Positions 14,880 to 23,453 are shown, counted from the stretch's first letter. The stretch: 54,558 nt of DNA from Bacillota bacterium (GCA_017442785.1 JAFRZB010000046.1:1-54558); one strand, 5' to 3'. Numbers and translations: made by a program. The notes: generated by a model not told the origin, from the sequence alone.

Positions 14880-16175
14880 ATGGAAAACGGCTCAAAAAAC
14901 GTATTTACTAACAGGAATTTCTGCCTTGTCTTCCTCGGGGCGCTGGTCTCGGAGATAGGCGCAATACTCTTTAATTTTGCGGCGGGCTTCTACATACTTG
15001 AGATAAGCGGAAACAACGCCTTCCTGCAGGGGCTGATACTGGCCTTAAGCGGAGCGGTGATGCTGATAATGACTCCCATAGGAGGAGTCCTCGGAGACCG
15101 CATCAACAAGGCGACCATAATGTTCATCTGCGATTACATCAAGGGCGGCCTCATAATCCTTACCAACGTGCTGATGCTGCTCTTCAGGAGCCCCGGCGCG
15201 CACATTGCGCTGCTGTTCTTCGTGAGCGTCACCGGAAGCGCGGTAAGCGGCATATTCTCTCCGGCCGCGGGATCTCTCCTGCCCCACATAGTGGAGGAGG
15301 ACCAGCTGCAGCAGGGGAATTCATACTTTTCCATAAAGAACTCCCTGCAGGGCATAATAGGGATAGTGCTGGCGGGCGTTTTGTACGCGGCAATGTCCAT
15401 ATACGCGCTGTTCTTCCTTGTAGGTGCGTGCTACGTGGCCTCCGGCGTGTCGGAGATGTTCATACGCTACGAGCACAAAAGGCCGCAGGAGCGCCTTACG
15501 GTACGCGTGGCGCTGGGAGACATCAAAGGCGGAGTAAAGTACCTCGGGACCCAGAGGGCGATCGTGGCGCTTATGGCATCGATCCTGTTCATAAACTTCT
15601 TCCTGTCGCCCGTGACAGGCAATTTCATTCCTTTCTTTATCAAGACCGACGTGGCGGGCGCGCCGTCATATATCTTCAGCAGGCTGCTGACCCCTGAGCT
15701 GTGGGCGTCCGTGTTCAGCGTGCTTACGGGGATAAGCTCCCTGGTGGGCGCCGTTATCTTAAGCTCCAGGCCGCAGATAGAAAAGGTCGGCCGAAGGACT
15801 GCCCTGCTGCTCTGCTGGACCGCCGTCGTCATGATAGCGCTTGCGGTAAGCTACTGGCAGCTTGTGGCAAGAGGCGTATCTTTGAACGCGTTCCTTCTGC
15901 TGTTTTGCCTGGGCTGCGTCATCCTGGGCGCGCTGATCGTAAACATCAACATACCCTTAAACACCACCGTAATGCGTGTGATAGACAAGGACATGCTCAG
16001 CAAGGTGAGCAGCCTTATCAGCATAGCGTCCCAGGGGCTCATACCCATTGCTTCCGTTCTGGCCGGGGCGGTGCTGCAGTACATGGGGAGCACCGTGCTC
16101 CTTGCGGTCTGCGCCCTCGGCTTTACCACGGCGGCAGTAATGCTCCTTCTCAGTAAGTCCGCCAGGGAGATCTAG
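14880..16175 (+). CDS. MFS-family efflux transporter
   Basis: About 431 residues with twelve hydrophobic segments. It belongs to the MFS branch that includes macrolide-efflux-like proteins: NRNFCLVFLGALVSEIGAILFNFAAGFYILEISG at the N-terminus and GGVLGDRINKATIMFICDYIKGG between segments 2 and 4, the family's typical loop. The ATG at 14880 begins one base after the regulator stop; a GTG at 14859 in the same frame would give seven more residues, and neither has a clear binding site. Coupling to the regulator suggests that it is the regulator's target. The substrate is unknown. Confidence 0.85.
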   Translation: MENGSKNVFTNRNFCLVFLGALVSEIGAILFNFAAGFYILEISGNNAFLQGLILALSGAVMLIMTPIGGVLGDRINKATIMFICDYIKGGLIILTNVLMLLFRSPGAHIALLFFVSVTGSAVSGIFSPAAGSLLPHIVEEDQLQQGNSYFSIKNSLQGIIGIVLAGVLYAAMSIYALFFLVGACYVASGVSEMFIRYEHKRPQERLTVRVALGDIKGGVKYLGTQRAIVALMASILFINFFLSPVTGNFIPFFIKTDVAGAPSYIFSRLLTPELWASVFSVLTGISSLVGAVILSSRPQIEKVGRRTALLLCWTAVVMIALAVSYWQLVARGVSLNAFLLLFCLGCVILGALIVNINIPLNTTVMRVIDKDMLSKVSSLISIASQGLIPIASVLAGAVLQYMGSTVLLAVCALGFTTAAVMLLLSKSAREI

Positions 16176-16285
16176 GCGGGGCCGTATTTTGTCAAAGAAC
16201 ACGGATTAAGACGGCCTATTCCGCTGAGGCTGTCATTTATTGCTGCGCTCTCCTGCTGTATCATGGCAGCAGGAGGGAAAAAGAA

Positions 16286-16531
16286 ATGAAACTCAGTACG
16301 GCAAGAACAGCGGTCTATGCATGCATGGCTGCAGTCGTGGTGACCGGGCTGATAACAGCCCTGGTGCAGACGCCCATATGCTTTATCCTTTTGATACTGG
16401 CTCTTACAGCCGAATTGGTGTTCTTCTTCGGATGGATCCGCTGCCCGCACTGCGGGAGACACCTGGACCGTACGGGAATGAACAGCGAGATAACGCACTG
16501 CCCGTTCTGCGGAGAGCCGATAGATCCCTAA
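16286..16531 (+). CDS. Small membrane protein with C-terminal zinc ribbon
   Basis: The 81-residue protein has two membrane segments (about 8-25 and 30-50) and a C-terminal pair of CxxC knuckles, IRCPHCGRHLDRTGMNSEITHCPFCGEPID, that would bind one zinc ion. GGAGG lies nine bases before the ATG at 16286. I recognise no named family; such proteins are common in clostridia. It follows the MFS gene after 110 bases and precedes the AT-rich island. Confidence 0.8.
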   Translation: MKLSTARTAVYACMAAVVVTGLITALVQTPICFILLILALTAELVFFFGWIRCPHCGRHLDRTGMNSEITHCPFCGEPIDP

Positions 16532-16679
16532 AGACCTGCCGGCCGCCGGCCTCGCGGCTGCACAGGCTGCCATTAAAGACAATCAATAGGCAATAAAGAT
16601 CGTTGAGATTTCAACGGTTCTAAGCCACAAATACTGCACTTTTTTACGGTTTTTCAGGACTATAAGGGGTACATCTATA

Positions 16680-16720
16680 GACCGGCCTTTGCCAGATGGC
16701 AGAGGCCGGTCTTTGATGTC
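16680..16720 (+). terminator. GACCGGCCT hairpin in the 16532-16876 gap
   Basis: GACCGGCCT (16680-16688) and AGGCCGGTC (16703-16711) form a perfect 9-bp stem, with TTTGATG after it. It probably terminates the small zinc-ribbon gene. The rest of the 345-base gap turns strongly AT-rich after 16730 and contains the promoter of the next gene; no other gene is seen. Confidence 0.6.
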
Positions 16721-16800
16721 TTAGGGACGCAGGACTATATGATATATAGTTAAATAGATTTAATCTTTATATATGATTATTCCGAATATAATTGATACTC

Positions 16801-16829
16801 TTGTCTGTAGATTCTCAATATCATATAAT
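16801..16829 (+). promoter_or_regulatory. Promoter of the AT-rich island genes
   Basis: TTGTCT, 17 bases, TATAAT, 47 bases before the start codon at 16877, which has AAAGGAG as ribosome binding site. Confidence 0.65.
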
Positions 16830-16876
16830 ATATTCGTAATATATTAGTTATTTGTAGAAGAAAGGAGACTTCCAAT

Positions 16877-17905
16877 ATGAAGAAAACTGCACAACGTTTT
16901 TTTATTGTGATACTGTGCTGTTTGTTCTCTTTTTGTATAGCAACAGCACAAGGAATAGAAAATAAGACTTTATTATCAGAAGCGCCAGATAAGGAGCTTG
17001 AAACAATATTGTCAGAGAGCAATGTGGATATTTACAATGTACTTGGATTATCAAGACAGGAACTTCTCACTTCAGTGAGAGCATTTATAAAATATGTTGA
17101 GGATTATGGATTTTGTCCTCGATATGCAATAGAAGAAACTGATTTATTTGCACAACAAGTATATACTGCCATAAAGAATTACTATTCTAAAACTGGCTTT
17201 CCGACTAAAAATGATCCAAATGCATACTTTTTAACTGACAGTGAATTGTTTTCAACGCCGGAAAATGTTAATAATTTCAGATGCTATGCATATGCATTGA
17301 ATCGAACTGTTAATACTTATGTGGGTCAGTTTTCAGGAACTGCATTGACACAGACGCAGATAAATTCAATGACCATTTCCCAAATTGCAGACCGAGTCGT
17401 TCAGGATTTAAATAGTTCCACGCTTAAATATGACTGTGCATATACATTATCTACAATCCCTTCAGTTGCATCAATGAAGACTGGACAAACGCTAATTTGC
17501 GTAAGAAAGGGCAGTGGTTTTTTTGGAGCAGATTATCATTTTATGAGAAGGGTAGGGTCTAATTGGCTCCATAAACCAGGTCAATCATCGATTCTCAGAT
17601 ATAAATATACTCCTAGCAATAGTTTAGACTGGACAAACGAAGGTGTAGTAAATGGTGTCCCAACAGCACCAAATGCTATCTATTCTGGTAATATAATATA
17701 CATTGTGTTTTCTAAGCATCACTATGGATTAGCATATACGGGTTATAGTTATCATAGTGGAAATAAACACTACTATGAGTATTCCGGAACATGTACTTCA
17801 TGTGGGCAGTATTATTCATCCTACTATGTTGTAAAGGCTTGCTCCGGACCACCTTGTCCTTCAACAGATCCAGTCCTACGAATCGATCCGACATGCGCAG
17901 AGTAA
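16877..17905 (+). CDS. Secreted protein, possible cysteine peptidase or amidase-like
   Basis: The 342-residue protein begins with a signal peptide (MKKTAQRFFIVILCCLFSFCIATAQ). A middle domain holds NFRCYAYALNRT with Cys136 and, about 85 residues later, GADYHFMRRVGSNWLHKPGQ with His221. A Cys in a xCYAYA helix start and a later HFxRR-(x)n-WxHKPG block resemble papain-like secreted hydrolases; this is inference, and no family name is certain. The C-terminus is Tyr/Cys-rich (GTCTSCGQYY, CSGPPCPS). Base composition is much more AT-rich than the neighbours, with different codon use, so recent transfer is likely. The next gene overlaps its end by 13 bases. Confidence 0.7.
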   Translation: MKKTAQRFFIVILCCLFSFCIATAQGIENKTLLSEAPDKELETILSESNVDIYNVLGLSRQELLTSVRAFIKYVEDYGFCPRYAIEETDLFAQQVYTAIKNYYSKTGFPTKNDPNAYFLTDSELFSTPENVNNFRCYAYALNRTVNTYVGQFSGTALTQTQINSMTISQIADRVVQDLNSSTLKYDCAYTLSTIPSVASMKTGQTLICVRKGSGFFGADYHFMRRVGSNWLHKPGQSSILRYKYTPSNSLDWTNEGVVNGVPTAPNAIYSGNIIYIVFSKHHYGLAYTGYSYHSGNKHYYEYSGTCTSCGQYYSSYYVVKACSGPPCPSTDPVLRIDPTCAE

Positions 17906-18915
17906 GGCCTTTCATAATAGCCATTATTGCAGTACTTCTTACTGCGGCAATCGCATATTTGCTTTATAGACCAGCTGCAAAGCCGGTGGATTCATGCTTT
18001 GTCAGTATCAAGATAGAACCAACACCTGTTCTTGGCGGTAGCGCCTATGCGTTATCATTTTCCTGTGAAGGCGGAAGATCATTGATGGTGTCAGCATCAA
18101 ATGGCGTGTTCGACGTGGAGGAAGATGCAGAGACATGTAATGTAAAGGCAGAGGGGCAGATGCTCCGTTGGCTGCCGATTGGAGATGACGGGTCGCTTAT
18201 CAAAGACGATAATGTCTATGTGAAGATCATTCAGAAAGAAGACCGCCGCTATACCGGTTTTGCGGTCATTGTGTTGATAAGAGACGGTGGAACTGATGAC
18301 GCCTATTATTATCCTGTTCAATTAAAATGTGCCGAGTATTCAGGATCACTTGGAAAATATCCGTATATCACAGAGCAGATGCTTAATTCCGAGGCTGACC
18401 GATACGCAGTTCCTGTACAGCAGAACGACTATTACTGTCTTTATCCGATGGACAGCAACGCTATTAATCAGGGAAATTACGACCGCAATACTGTCGTGAT
18501 ATGCTCTTCGGAAAACAGTTCATATACTTACGTTGTTAGTGCAGAGGATGGGAAGCTGATCTCTGAGACAGCGTCGGATGATCCGCTCAGCGCAGGCGGG
18601 GCATACATTGAATGGTCAGATGTCAGAAAGGACGGGACCATTGTAGACAGTAGCTGTGTTATAACAAAGATCCTTGTAGAAAACAAAACAGGTAACTGCG
18701 TTGCCTGTGCTATCGTAGCTATGATACGAAAGCCTTGGGCAAAAGAGTCCATGAGTGGAAAGAGCTCTTATGCGTACTATCCTATGACCGTGTACTTTAA
18801 GCCCTTTAGTAGCCCTACGTCTTTAGAATACGGTGAAAAAGCTCTCGCCGAGGCTAAGCAGATATGGGGTTGTCTAAATTATCCTAAATGTAAGCAGATC
18901 ATCATTATTGACTGA
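17893..18915 (+). CDS. Membrane-anchored protein with a duplicated extracellular domain
   Basis: About 340 residues. The start at 17893 (MRRVRPFIIAIIAVLLTAAIAYLLYRP) gives a clean signal anchor; the open frame runs back to 17791 but that part overlaps the previous gene. The rest looks like two copies of a domain of about 100 residues. The first copy has SLMVSASNGVFDVE, LRWLPIGDDGSLIKDD, FAVIVLIRD and AYYYPVQLK. The second has TYVVSAEDGKLISE, IEWSDVRKDGTIVDSS, CAIVAMIRK and YAYYPMTVYFK in the same order. I recognise no family. It overlaps the upstream secreted protein by 13 bases, so the two are probably made together. Confidence 0.65.
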   Translation: MRRVRPFIIAIIAVLLTAAIAYLLYRPAAKPVDSCFVSIKIEPTPVLGGSAYALSFSCEGGRSLMVSASNGVFDVEEDAETCNVKAEGQMLRWLPIGDDGSLIKDDNVYVKIIQKEDRRYTGFAVIVLIRDGGTDDAYYYPVQLKCAEYSGSLGKYPYITEQMLNSEADRYAVPVQQNDYYCLYPMDSNAINQGNYDRNTVVICSSENSSYTYVVSAEDGKLISETASDDPLSAGGAYIEWSDVRKDGTIVDSSCVITKILVENKTGNCVACAIVAMIRKPWAKESMSGKSSYAYYPMTVYFKPFSSPTSLEYGEKALAEAKQIWGCLNYPKCKQIIIID

Positions 18916-19140
18916 TTGAAGATACATCTTATTATATGGCAATTTAAGCTGCTTCAGAAGCGCAACGGAATTAAACACCTGAATATTGTTGACGCCCTGT
19001 ATAATGGGGCATTATAGGTCGATAGCGCGTCTCGCAGCAGCAATGTCACAAGTATCCAATTATTTGCATTTTAAAATGAGCACAATTTCCGCGACGTTGT
19101 AATAATACCCCAAGCAGCGACGCGCCCCCTTTCCACTTTC
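18916..19140. other. Gap between the AT-rich island and the metG promoter
   Basis: No gene is supported here. The stretch contains complementary GCGCGTC (19025-19031) and GACGCGC (19119-19125), which could close a large loop, and a few -10-like TATAAT words. I see no clear terminator. Confidence 0.4.
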
Positions 19141-19142
19141 TG

Positions 19143-19171
19143 TTGACAAAACCCGAGTTTTCATACATAAT
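19143..19171 (+). promoter_or_regulatory. Promoter of the metG leader transcript
   Basis: TTGACA (19143-19148), 17 bases, CATAAT (19166-19171). The leader peptide ATG follows after nine bases, so the transcript would have almost no 5' untranslated sequence before it. Confidence 0.7.
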
Positions 19172-19180
19172 TGTAACGTT

Positions 19181-19249
19181 ATGAGGACTTACAGGATAAA
19201 CAACTCGATGATGGGCATGTGCATGCGCGGGGGAGCCGCGCCGCTTTAG
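19181..19249 (+). CDS. Met-rich leader peptide of metG
   Basis: A 22-codon frame beginning MRTYRINNS, with residues 10-15 reading MMGMCM, then RGGAAPL and TAG. Four of the six codons at 19208-19225 are Met. It lies directly after the promoter and is followed by an antiterminator arm and terminator before the gene for methionyl-tRNA synthetase, so the codon choice matches the regulated gene. No Shine-Dalgarno precedes the ATG; it may be translated from a leaderless message, or from the inner ATG at 19208 using a weak AGGA. Inferred from sequence only. Confidence 0.8.
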   Translation: MRTYRINNSMMGMCMRGGAAPL

Positions 19250-19256
19250 GATGCCC
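19249..19256 (+). promoter_or_regulatory. Antiterminator arm of the metG attenuator
   Basis: GGATGCCC overlaps the last base of the leader stop codon and is perfectly complementary to GGGCATCC at 19296-19303, which forms part of the terminator stem and loop. A ribosome sitting on the stop codon would cover it and favour termination. Confidence 0.75.
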
Positions 19257-19288
19257 GGACGAGCAGAGTTTTACTTGAGTTAAGTACA

Positions 19289-19319
19289 GACCGGAGGGCA
19301 TCCCTTCGGTCTTTGATTT
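19289..19319 (+). terminator. Attenuator terminator of metG
   Basis: GACCGGAGGG (19289-19298) pairs with CCCTTCGGTC (19302-19311), a 10-bp stem with one G-U pair and a CAT loop, followed by TTTGATTT. It lies 46 bases before the metG start, so its formation would block metG transcription. Confidence 0.85.
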
Positions 19320-19325
19320 AGAAAA

Positions 19326-19352
19326 TGACATAGAGAACCGTCCCCTATGTCA
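19326..19352. repeat. TGACATAG-(GGGGACGGTTCTC)-CTATGTCA palindromic element
   Basis: Arms TGACATAG and CTATGTCA flank 11 bases that complete the reverse complement of GGGGACGGTTCTC. The same 13-mer lies at the rsmA start. The element ends immediately before the metG ribosome binding site. Confidence 0.55.
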
Positions 19353-19364
19353 AAGGAGGATATA

Positions 19365-21296
19365 ATGGACAAAAAGACATTTTATATTACGACACCTATC
19401 TATTACCCCAGCGGGAACCTTCATATAGGGCACACCTACTGCACGGTAATGGCGGACGCCGTGGCTCGCTTTAAGCGTCTGCAGGGCTATGACGTTATGT
19501 TCCTTACCGGAACTGACGAGCACGGCCAGAAGATAGAGAAGAAGGCCGCGGAGGCAGGCGTCACGCCGCAGGAGTACGTGGACCACATAGTCGACGGCAT
19601 AAAGGAGCTGTGGAAGACCATGGAGATCTCCTACGACGACTTCATCCGCACCACCCAGCCGCGCCACATAAAGCGCGTGCAGGAGATCTTCATGAAGATG
19701 TACGAAAAGGGCGATATCTACAAGGGAGAGTACGAGGGCTGGTACTGCACGCCCTGCGAATCCTTCTGGACCGAGAGCCAGCTTAAGGACGGCAAGTGCC
19801 CTGACTGCGGGCGCCCCGTGGAAAAGGCCAAGGAGACCGCCTACTTCTTCCGCCTGTCCAAGTACGCGGACAGGCTGGTGGAGCTCTTAAAGGGCGGCGA
19901 GTTCCTGCAGCCGCAGACCCGCGTTAACGAGATGCTCGGCTTCATAGACCAGGGTCTTGAGGACCTTTGCATAAGCCGCGAGAGCGTCAAGTGGGGCATA
20001 CCCGTTCCTATCGACGAGACCAATACCATCTATGTCTGGCTGGACGCGCTCAGCAATTACGTTACCGCGCTGGGCTACCCGTCCGTGGACGGCGAGAGCG
20101 ACGAGAAGTATAAGAAGTACTGGCCCGCAGACATCCACCTGGTGGGCAAGGAGATAGTAAGGTTCCACTCCATAATCTGGCCTGCGATGCTGATGAGCCT
20201 GGACCAGCCCGTTCCAAAGCACGTGCTGGGCCACGGCTGGCTGCTGATTGACGGCGGAAAGATGGGTAAATCCTTCGGAAACGTGGTAGACCCGGTAGTG
20301 CTTATAAACCGCTACGGCGTGGATGCGCTCAAGTACTTCCTGCTCCGAGAGTACACCTTCGGAATGGACGGAAACTTCACCAACGAGGTGATGATAAACC
20401 GCATGAACTTCGACCTCGCCAACGACCTGGGCAACTTGGTCTCCCGCACGGTCACCATGATAGAGAAATACAACGGCGGAGTGGTCCCCGCGGCCAATAA
20501 GAGCGCTGCCGCCTCTCCCGACGACGAGCTCAGGGAGCTTGCCCTCGGAGTCCACAGGGACGTTGAGGCCCATATGGACAAGTTCGAGTTCAACTACGCG
20601 CTTGAGAGCATCTGGACCCTGGTGCGCCGCACCAACAAGTACATAGACGAGACCTCCCCCTGGGTCCTTGCAAAGGATCCTGAGAAGAAGGACAGGCTGC
20701 TTGAGGTGCTGCACAACCTTGCTGAATCCCTGCGCATAGTGTCCGTCCTGATCTATCCGTTCATGCACACAACTGCAACTGAAATGAGGTCGCAGCTTGG
20801 AATAAGCGGAGAACCGGCCTGGAGCGACGTCTACGACTTCGATGTCCTGGGCGGCCAGCAGGTAAAGAGGGGCGAGGTGCTCTTCCCCAGGCTGGATGTC
20901 GCCAAGGAACTGGAGGCCCTGGAGGAGCTGAAGAAGGCCGCCGCAGGCCCGCAGATAAAGTACGAGCCCTTTAAGGAAGACATAGAGTTCGAGGATTTCG
21001 AGAAGCTGGATCTTCGTGTGGGAACTATTCTTTCCGCCGAAAAGCACCCTAAGGCCGACAAGCTGCTGGTGTTCCAGGTAGATCTGGGCAGCGAGAAGCG
21101 CCAGATAATCTCCGGAGTTGCAGCTCACTACAAGCCGGAGGAGTGTGTAGGCAAGAAGGTAATGGCGGTAGTCAACCTTAAGCCCAGGAAGCTTCGCGGA
21201 CTGGACAGCTGCGGAATGCTGCTGTTCTCCGAGGATCCCGAGGGGCATCTGCACTTCGTTTCCCCGGACGACGCTCCCGGCATGACCATAAATTAG
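19365..21296 (+). CDS. metG: Methionyl-tRNA synthetase
   Basis: Charges initiator and elongator tRNA-Met. The 643-residue protein has the class I HIGH motif in [11 protein letters not shown] (about 15-25), zinc knuckles YCTPCESFW and CPDCGRPV (about 126-155), the KMSKS-equivalent [10 protein letters not shown] (about 300), and a C-terminal tRNA-binding OB domain ([27 protein letters not shown]). The start at 19365 is chosen because AAAGGAGG lies just before it; an upstream in-frame ATG at 19347 belongs to the repeat element. A Met-codon leader peptide, antiterminator and terminator precede it, so expression should rise when charged Met-tRNA is short. The hydrolase gene follows with almost no gap. 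Confidence 0.97.
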   Translation: MDKKTFYITTPIYYPSGNLHIGHTYCTVMADAVARFKRLQGYDVMFLTGTDEHGQKIEKKAAEAGVTPQEYVDHIVDGIKELWKTMEISYDDFIRTTQPRHIKRVQEIFMKMYEKGDIYKGEYEGWYCTPCESFWTESQLKDGKCPDCGRPVEKAKETAYFFRLSKYADRLVELLKGGEFLQPQTRVNEMLGFIDQGLEDLCISRESVKWGIPVPIDETNTIYVWLDALSNYVTALGYPSVDGESDEKYKKYWPADIHLVGKEIVRFHSIIWPAMLMSLDQPVPKHVLGHGWLLIDGGKMGKSFGNVVDPVVLINRYGVDALKYFLLREYTFGMDGNFTNEVMINRMNFDLANDLGNLVSRTVTMIEKYNGGVVPAANKSAAASPDDELRELALGVHRDVEAHMDKFEFNYALESIWTLVRRTNKYIDETSPWVLAKDPEKKDRLLEVLHNLAESLRIVSVLIYPFMHTTATEMRSQLGISGEPAWSDVYDFDVLGGQQVKRGEVLFPRLDVAKELEALEELKKAAAGPQIKYEPFKEDIEFEDFEKLDLRVGTILSAEKHPKADKLLVFQVDLGSEKRQIISGVAAHYKPEECVGKKVMAVVNLKPRKLRGLDSCGMLLFSEDPEGHLHFVSPDDAPGMTIN

Positions 21297-21305
21297 TTGC
21301 AAAAC

Positions 21306-22109
21306 ATGCTGCCTGTAAACGGAAAAGTAAAGACTGCCTCTGCCGAGGCGGACTACATAGCCTTCGGCAGCGGAGACCGCGACATGATAATACTCCCCGG
21401 CGCGGGCGACGGCTTTAAGACCGTAAAGGGCAGCGCCAGGCCGGCCTCGGTGATGTACAGGAGCTTCGGGAACGTGTTCCGCGTCTGGTCCTTCAGCCGA
21501 AGGGACGATATCCCGGAGGGCTTCGGGACCGACGGCATGGCGGACGACGTTGCGGACGCCATGGAGGTCCTGGGCATAGAAAAGGCCTGCGTGTACGGGG
21601 TCTCCCAGGGAGGCATGATAGCCCAGCAGCTTGCGATAAGGCACCCGGAGAAGGTGGAGCGCATGGTGCTCGCCGTTACGAGCCCGGGACCTTCGCCTGT
21701 AATGCAGCAGAGCCTTAAGGCGTGGCTTGCTATGGCGGACCGCGAGGACTACAAGGGTATAATGGAGGATACCGCGGAGCGCTCCTACACGGGGCCCGCC
21801 CGCGAAAGATACAAGAAGATCTACGCGCTTGCAGCGGGGCTCTCAAAGCCCAAAGGCTATGAGCGCTTTAAGGCCATGTGCCTTTCCTGCATCAGGCACG
21901 ACGTAAGGGATAAGCTGGACAGGATAAGCTGCCCGGTGCTGGTGATAGGCGCCTCAGAGGACGCCGTAGTGGGGCCGGAGGGCTCAAGAGAACTTGCTGA
22001 AGGCATAAAAGAAAGCACCCTCTACATGTACGAGGGCCTCAGCCACGGCGCTTACGACCAGGCCAGGGACTTCAACAAAAGGGTGCTGGAATTTCTGAAG
22101 GGGGAATAA
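21306..22109 (+). CDS. Alpha/beta-hydrolase family protein
   Basis: About 267 residues. The nucleophile elbow is VYGVSQGGMIAQQLAIRHP (GVSQGG, Ser about residue 99), the acid lies in CPVLVIGASEDAVVGPEGS, and the catalytic His in YEGLSHGAYDQ. This is the common alpha/beta-hydrolase arrangement for esterases and related enzymes; the substrate cannot be predicted. The ATG at 21306 is used; a TTG at 21297, directly after the metG stop, is in the same frame and possible. Co-transcription with metG places it behind the Met attenuator, without an obvious functional link. Confidence 0.85.
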   Translation: MLPVNGKVKTASAEADYIAFGSGDRDMIILPGAGDGFKTVKGSARPASVMYRSFGNVFRVWSFSRRDDIPEGFGTDGMADDVADAMEVLGIEKACVYGVSQGGMIAQQLAIRHPEKVERMVLAVTSPGPSPVMQQSLKAWLAMADREDYKGIMEDTAERSYTGPARERYKKIYALAAGLSKPKGYERFKAMCLSCIRHDVRDKLDRISCPVLVIGASEDAVVGPEGSRELAEGIKESTLYMYEGLSHGAYDQARDFNKRVLEFLKGE

Positions 22110-22111
22110 GT

Positions 22112-22273
22112 ATGGATATACTGCTTTACATAGGTGTCGCGCTGTTTACCGTGACGCTGATAGTGCACAGATTCGTGCGTCCGCTGCCCAACAAGCTTGC
22201 CTTCGGGCTCTACGTCCTGGCTGCCGTCCTTATAATCACCGGAATGGCATTCGGGAGCGGAGCGACGAGGTGA
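22112..22273 (+). CDS. Small 53-residue membrane protein
   Basis: A short gene with two membrane segments (ILLYIGVALFTVTLIVHRF and LAFGLYVLAAVLIITGMAF). Its ATG is preceded by AAGGGGGAATAAGT and follows the hydrolase stop by two bases. I recognise no family. It ends three bases before the convergent coiled-coil gene, with no terminator between. Confidence 0.7.
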   Translation: MDILLYIGVALFTVTLIVHRFVRPLPNKLAFGLYVLAAVLIITGMAFGSGATR

Positions 22274-22276
22274 GCG

Positions 22277-23440
22277 TCAGAAGAGGTGCCTGCTGTAGTA
22301 TTCCAGAGAGGCCATGCGGTCCAGATGCCTCAGCGAGCTTTCCGCGGACGCGGCGTAGAAATCCTTAAGCTGAGAGCTTTGCTGCAGCGCTGCCTGCCCC
22401 GATCCTATGGCTGCGGCCGCTGCGGTGTTCCTCTCCAGGCATTCGTCGACGGATCCCATTAAACTGTTTACGCGCTGGTTCATCCCGCTTATTGCGCTCT
22501 GTATGGAGGCGTTCTGAGCGGATATGTGAGCCAGCTGTTTTTGTATGGTATCCAGGCGGGCGTTTATCATGTTGAGGCGGTATTCGGACTCGTAGAGGTT
22601 GTACGCGCCCTCGTGTCCGGAAAGAGCGGAGCAGCGCCCGGTCTCGAAATACTCGAAGATCGTGGTCACGGGCACCAGCCCCTGATACTTGGGGTGCAGC
22701 ACTCCTGCGCCGTAGTAGTCCGCAAGGGCTTTTGAGGCAGCGCCGGATGCTTCGGTGTTTCTGCTGAGCTCCTCATTAAGATCCGGAAGGACGGCGGTCT
22801 CAAGCTCCCTGACCTTTGCCTCAAGCTCCGGGATCTGCTTTCTGTTATCGTCGATCTCCTTCTGCCAGCCCTGCTTTGCCGCTTCTTCCCGCTGCTTTTC
22901 TTTCTTAAGGAACCCGGCCTCCTCAGCGTCTTCCTTCCTGTTGTACCTTGCTCTGCGGAAGAGCTCCAGGAGCAGGTCAAGAAGAATGTATACTATTATC
23001 GGGAACGCCACGAAATGCGCCAGGACCCCGAAGAACTTTCCGAACATTCGGGCGAAGGACTGCTCCAGATACAGCGGCAGGAGCAGCGCCTTTATGCCCT
23101 TGCTCTCGCCTATCCATATGCAGACCGCGGTTATGATGCCCCAGATGAATATGCTTACAAGGCAGCCTGCCCCTGTTATCTCGGGGCTTATCTTATAGCT
23201 GCTGCGGGCGAAGCTTCCGGCCTTATAGCCGTCGATCTGTTCCTGAAGGAAGGCGTTCCTCTTTTTTATGCCGTCTATCCTGCCCTGAGCATCCCGGAGC
23301 TGTGCTGTGCAGTCCGAGATCTTTCTCCTGAGCCTTTCGCCCAGCTGATCTATGGTATAGCGGTCCCACTCCAGTTCCTTTGCGCCCCGGAGATAGTCGA
23401 GGATGATGGCTGCGTTGTCTGTGCGTTCTGTCCCGTTCAT
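22277..23440 (-). CDS. Hypothetical membrane protein with coiled coils
   Basis: I recognise no family in this 387-residue protein. It has an N-terminal coiled coil (about 25-75), two membrane segments (GAGCLVSIFIWGIITAVCIWI near 91-111 and VLAHFVAFPIIVYILLDLLLELF near 137-160), a second long coiled coil (EAGFLKKEKQREEAAKQGWQKEIDDNRKQIPELEAKVRELE) and a C-terminal helical part with a Met/Ser/Gln-rich stretch. The RYNRKEDAEEAGF linker is strongly charged. It is the last gene of the minus-strand alr-tilS operon. A structural or scaffold role is possible but unproven. Confidence 0.65.
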   Translation of the reverse strand: MNGTERTDNAAIILDYLRGAKELEWDRYTIDQLGERLRRKISDCTAQLRDAQGRIDGIKKRNAFLQEQIDGYKAGSFARSSYKISPEITGAGCLVSIFIWGIITAVCIWIGESKGIKALLLPLYLEQSFARMFGKFFGVLAHFVAFPIIVYILLDLLLELFRRARYNRKEDAEEAGFLKKEKQREEAAKQGWQKEIDDNRKQIPELEAKVRELETAVLPDLNEELSRNTEASGAASKALADYYGAGVLHPKYQGLVPVTTIFEYFETGRCSALSGHEGAYNLYESEYRLNMINARLDTIQKQLAHISAQNASIQSAISGMNQRVNSLMGSVDECLERNTAAAAAIGSGQAALQQSSQLKDFYAASAESSLRHLDRMASLEYYSRHLF

Positions 23441-23453
23441 GATGCCCGCGTGA

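Noticed and set aside
16680-16711. Attenuator in front of the AT-rich island
   Set aside because: The hairpin lies upstream of the promoter at 16801-16829, so it can only end the previous transcript.
19172-19364. T-box riboswitch upstream of metG
   Set aside because: No T-box GGUGG-type consensus or specifier-loop layout was found; the Met-rich leader and overlapping arms explain the region better.
19887-21644. A 585-codon open frame opposite metG, and other long antisense frames over serS, groL, FtsH and the ABC transporter
   Set aside because: They mirror strongly conserved genes in a GC-rich genome, have no binding sites or recognisable domains, and arise from codon bias.
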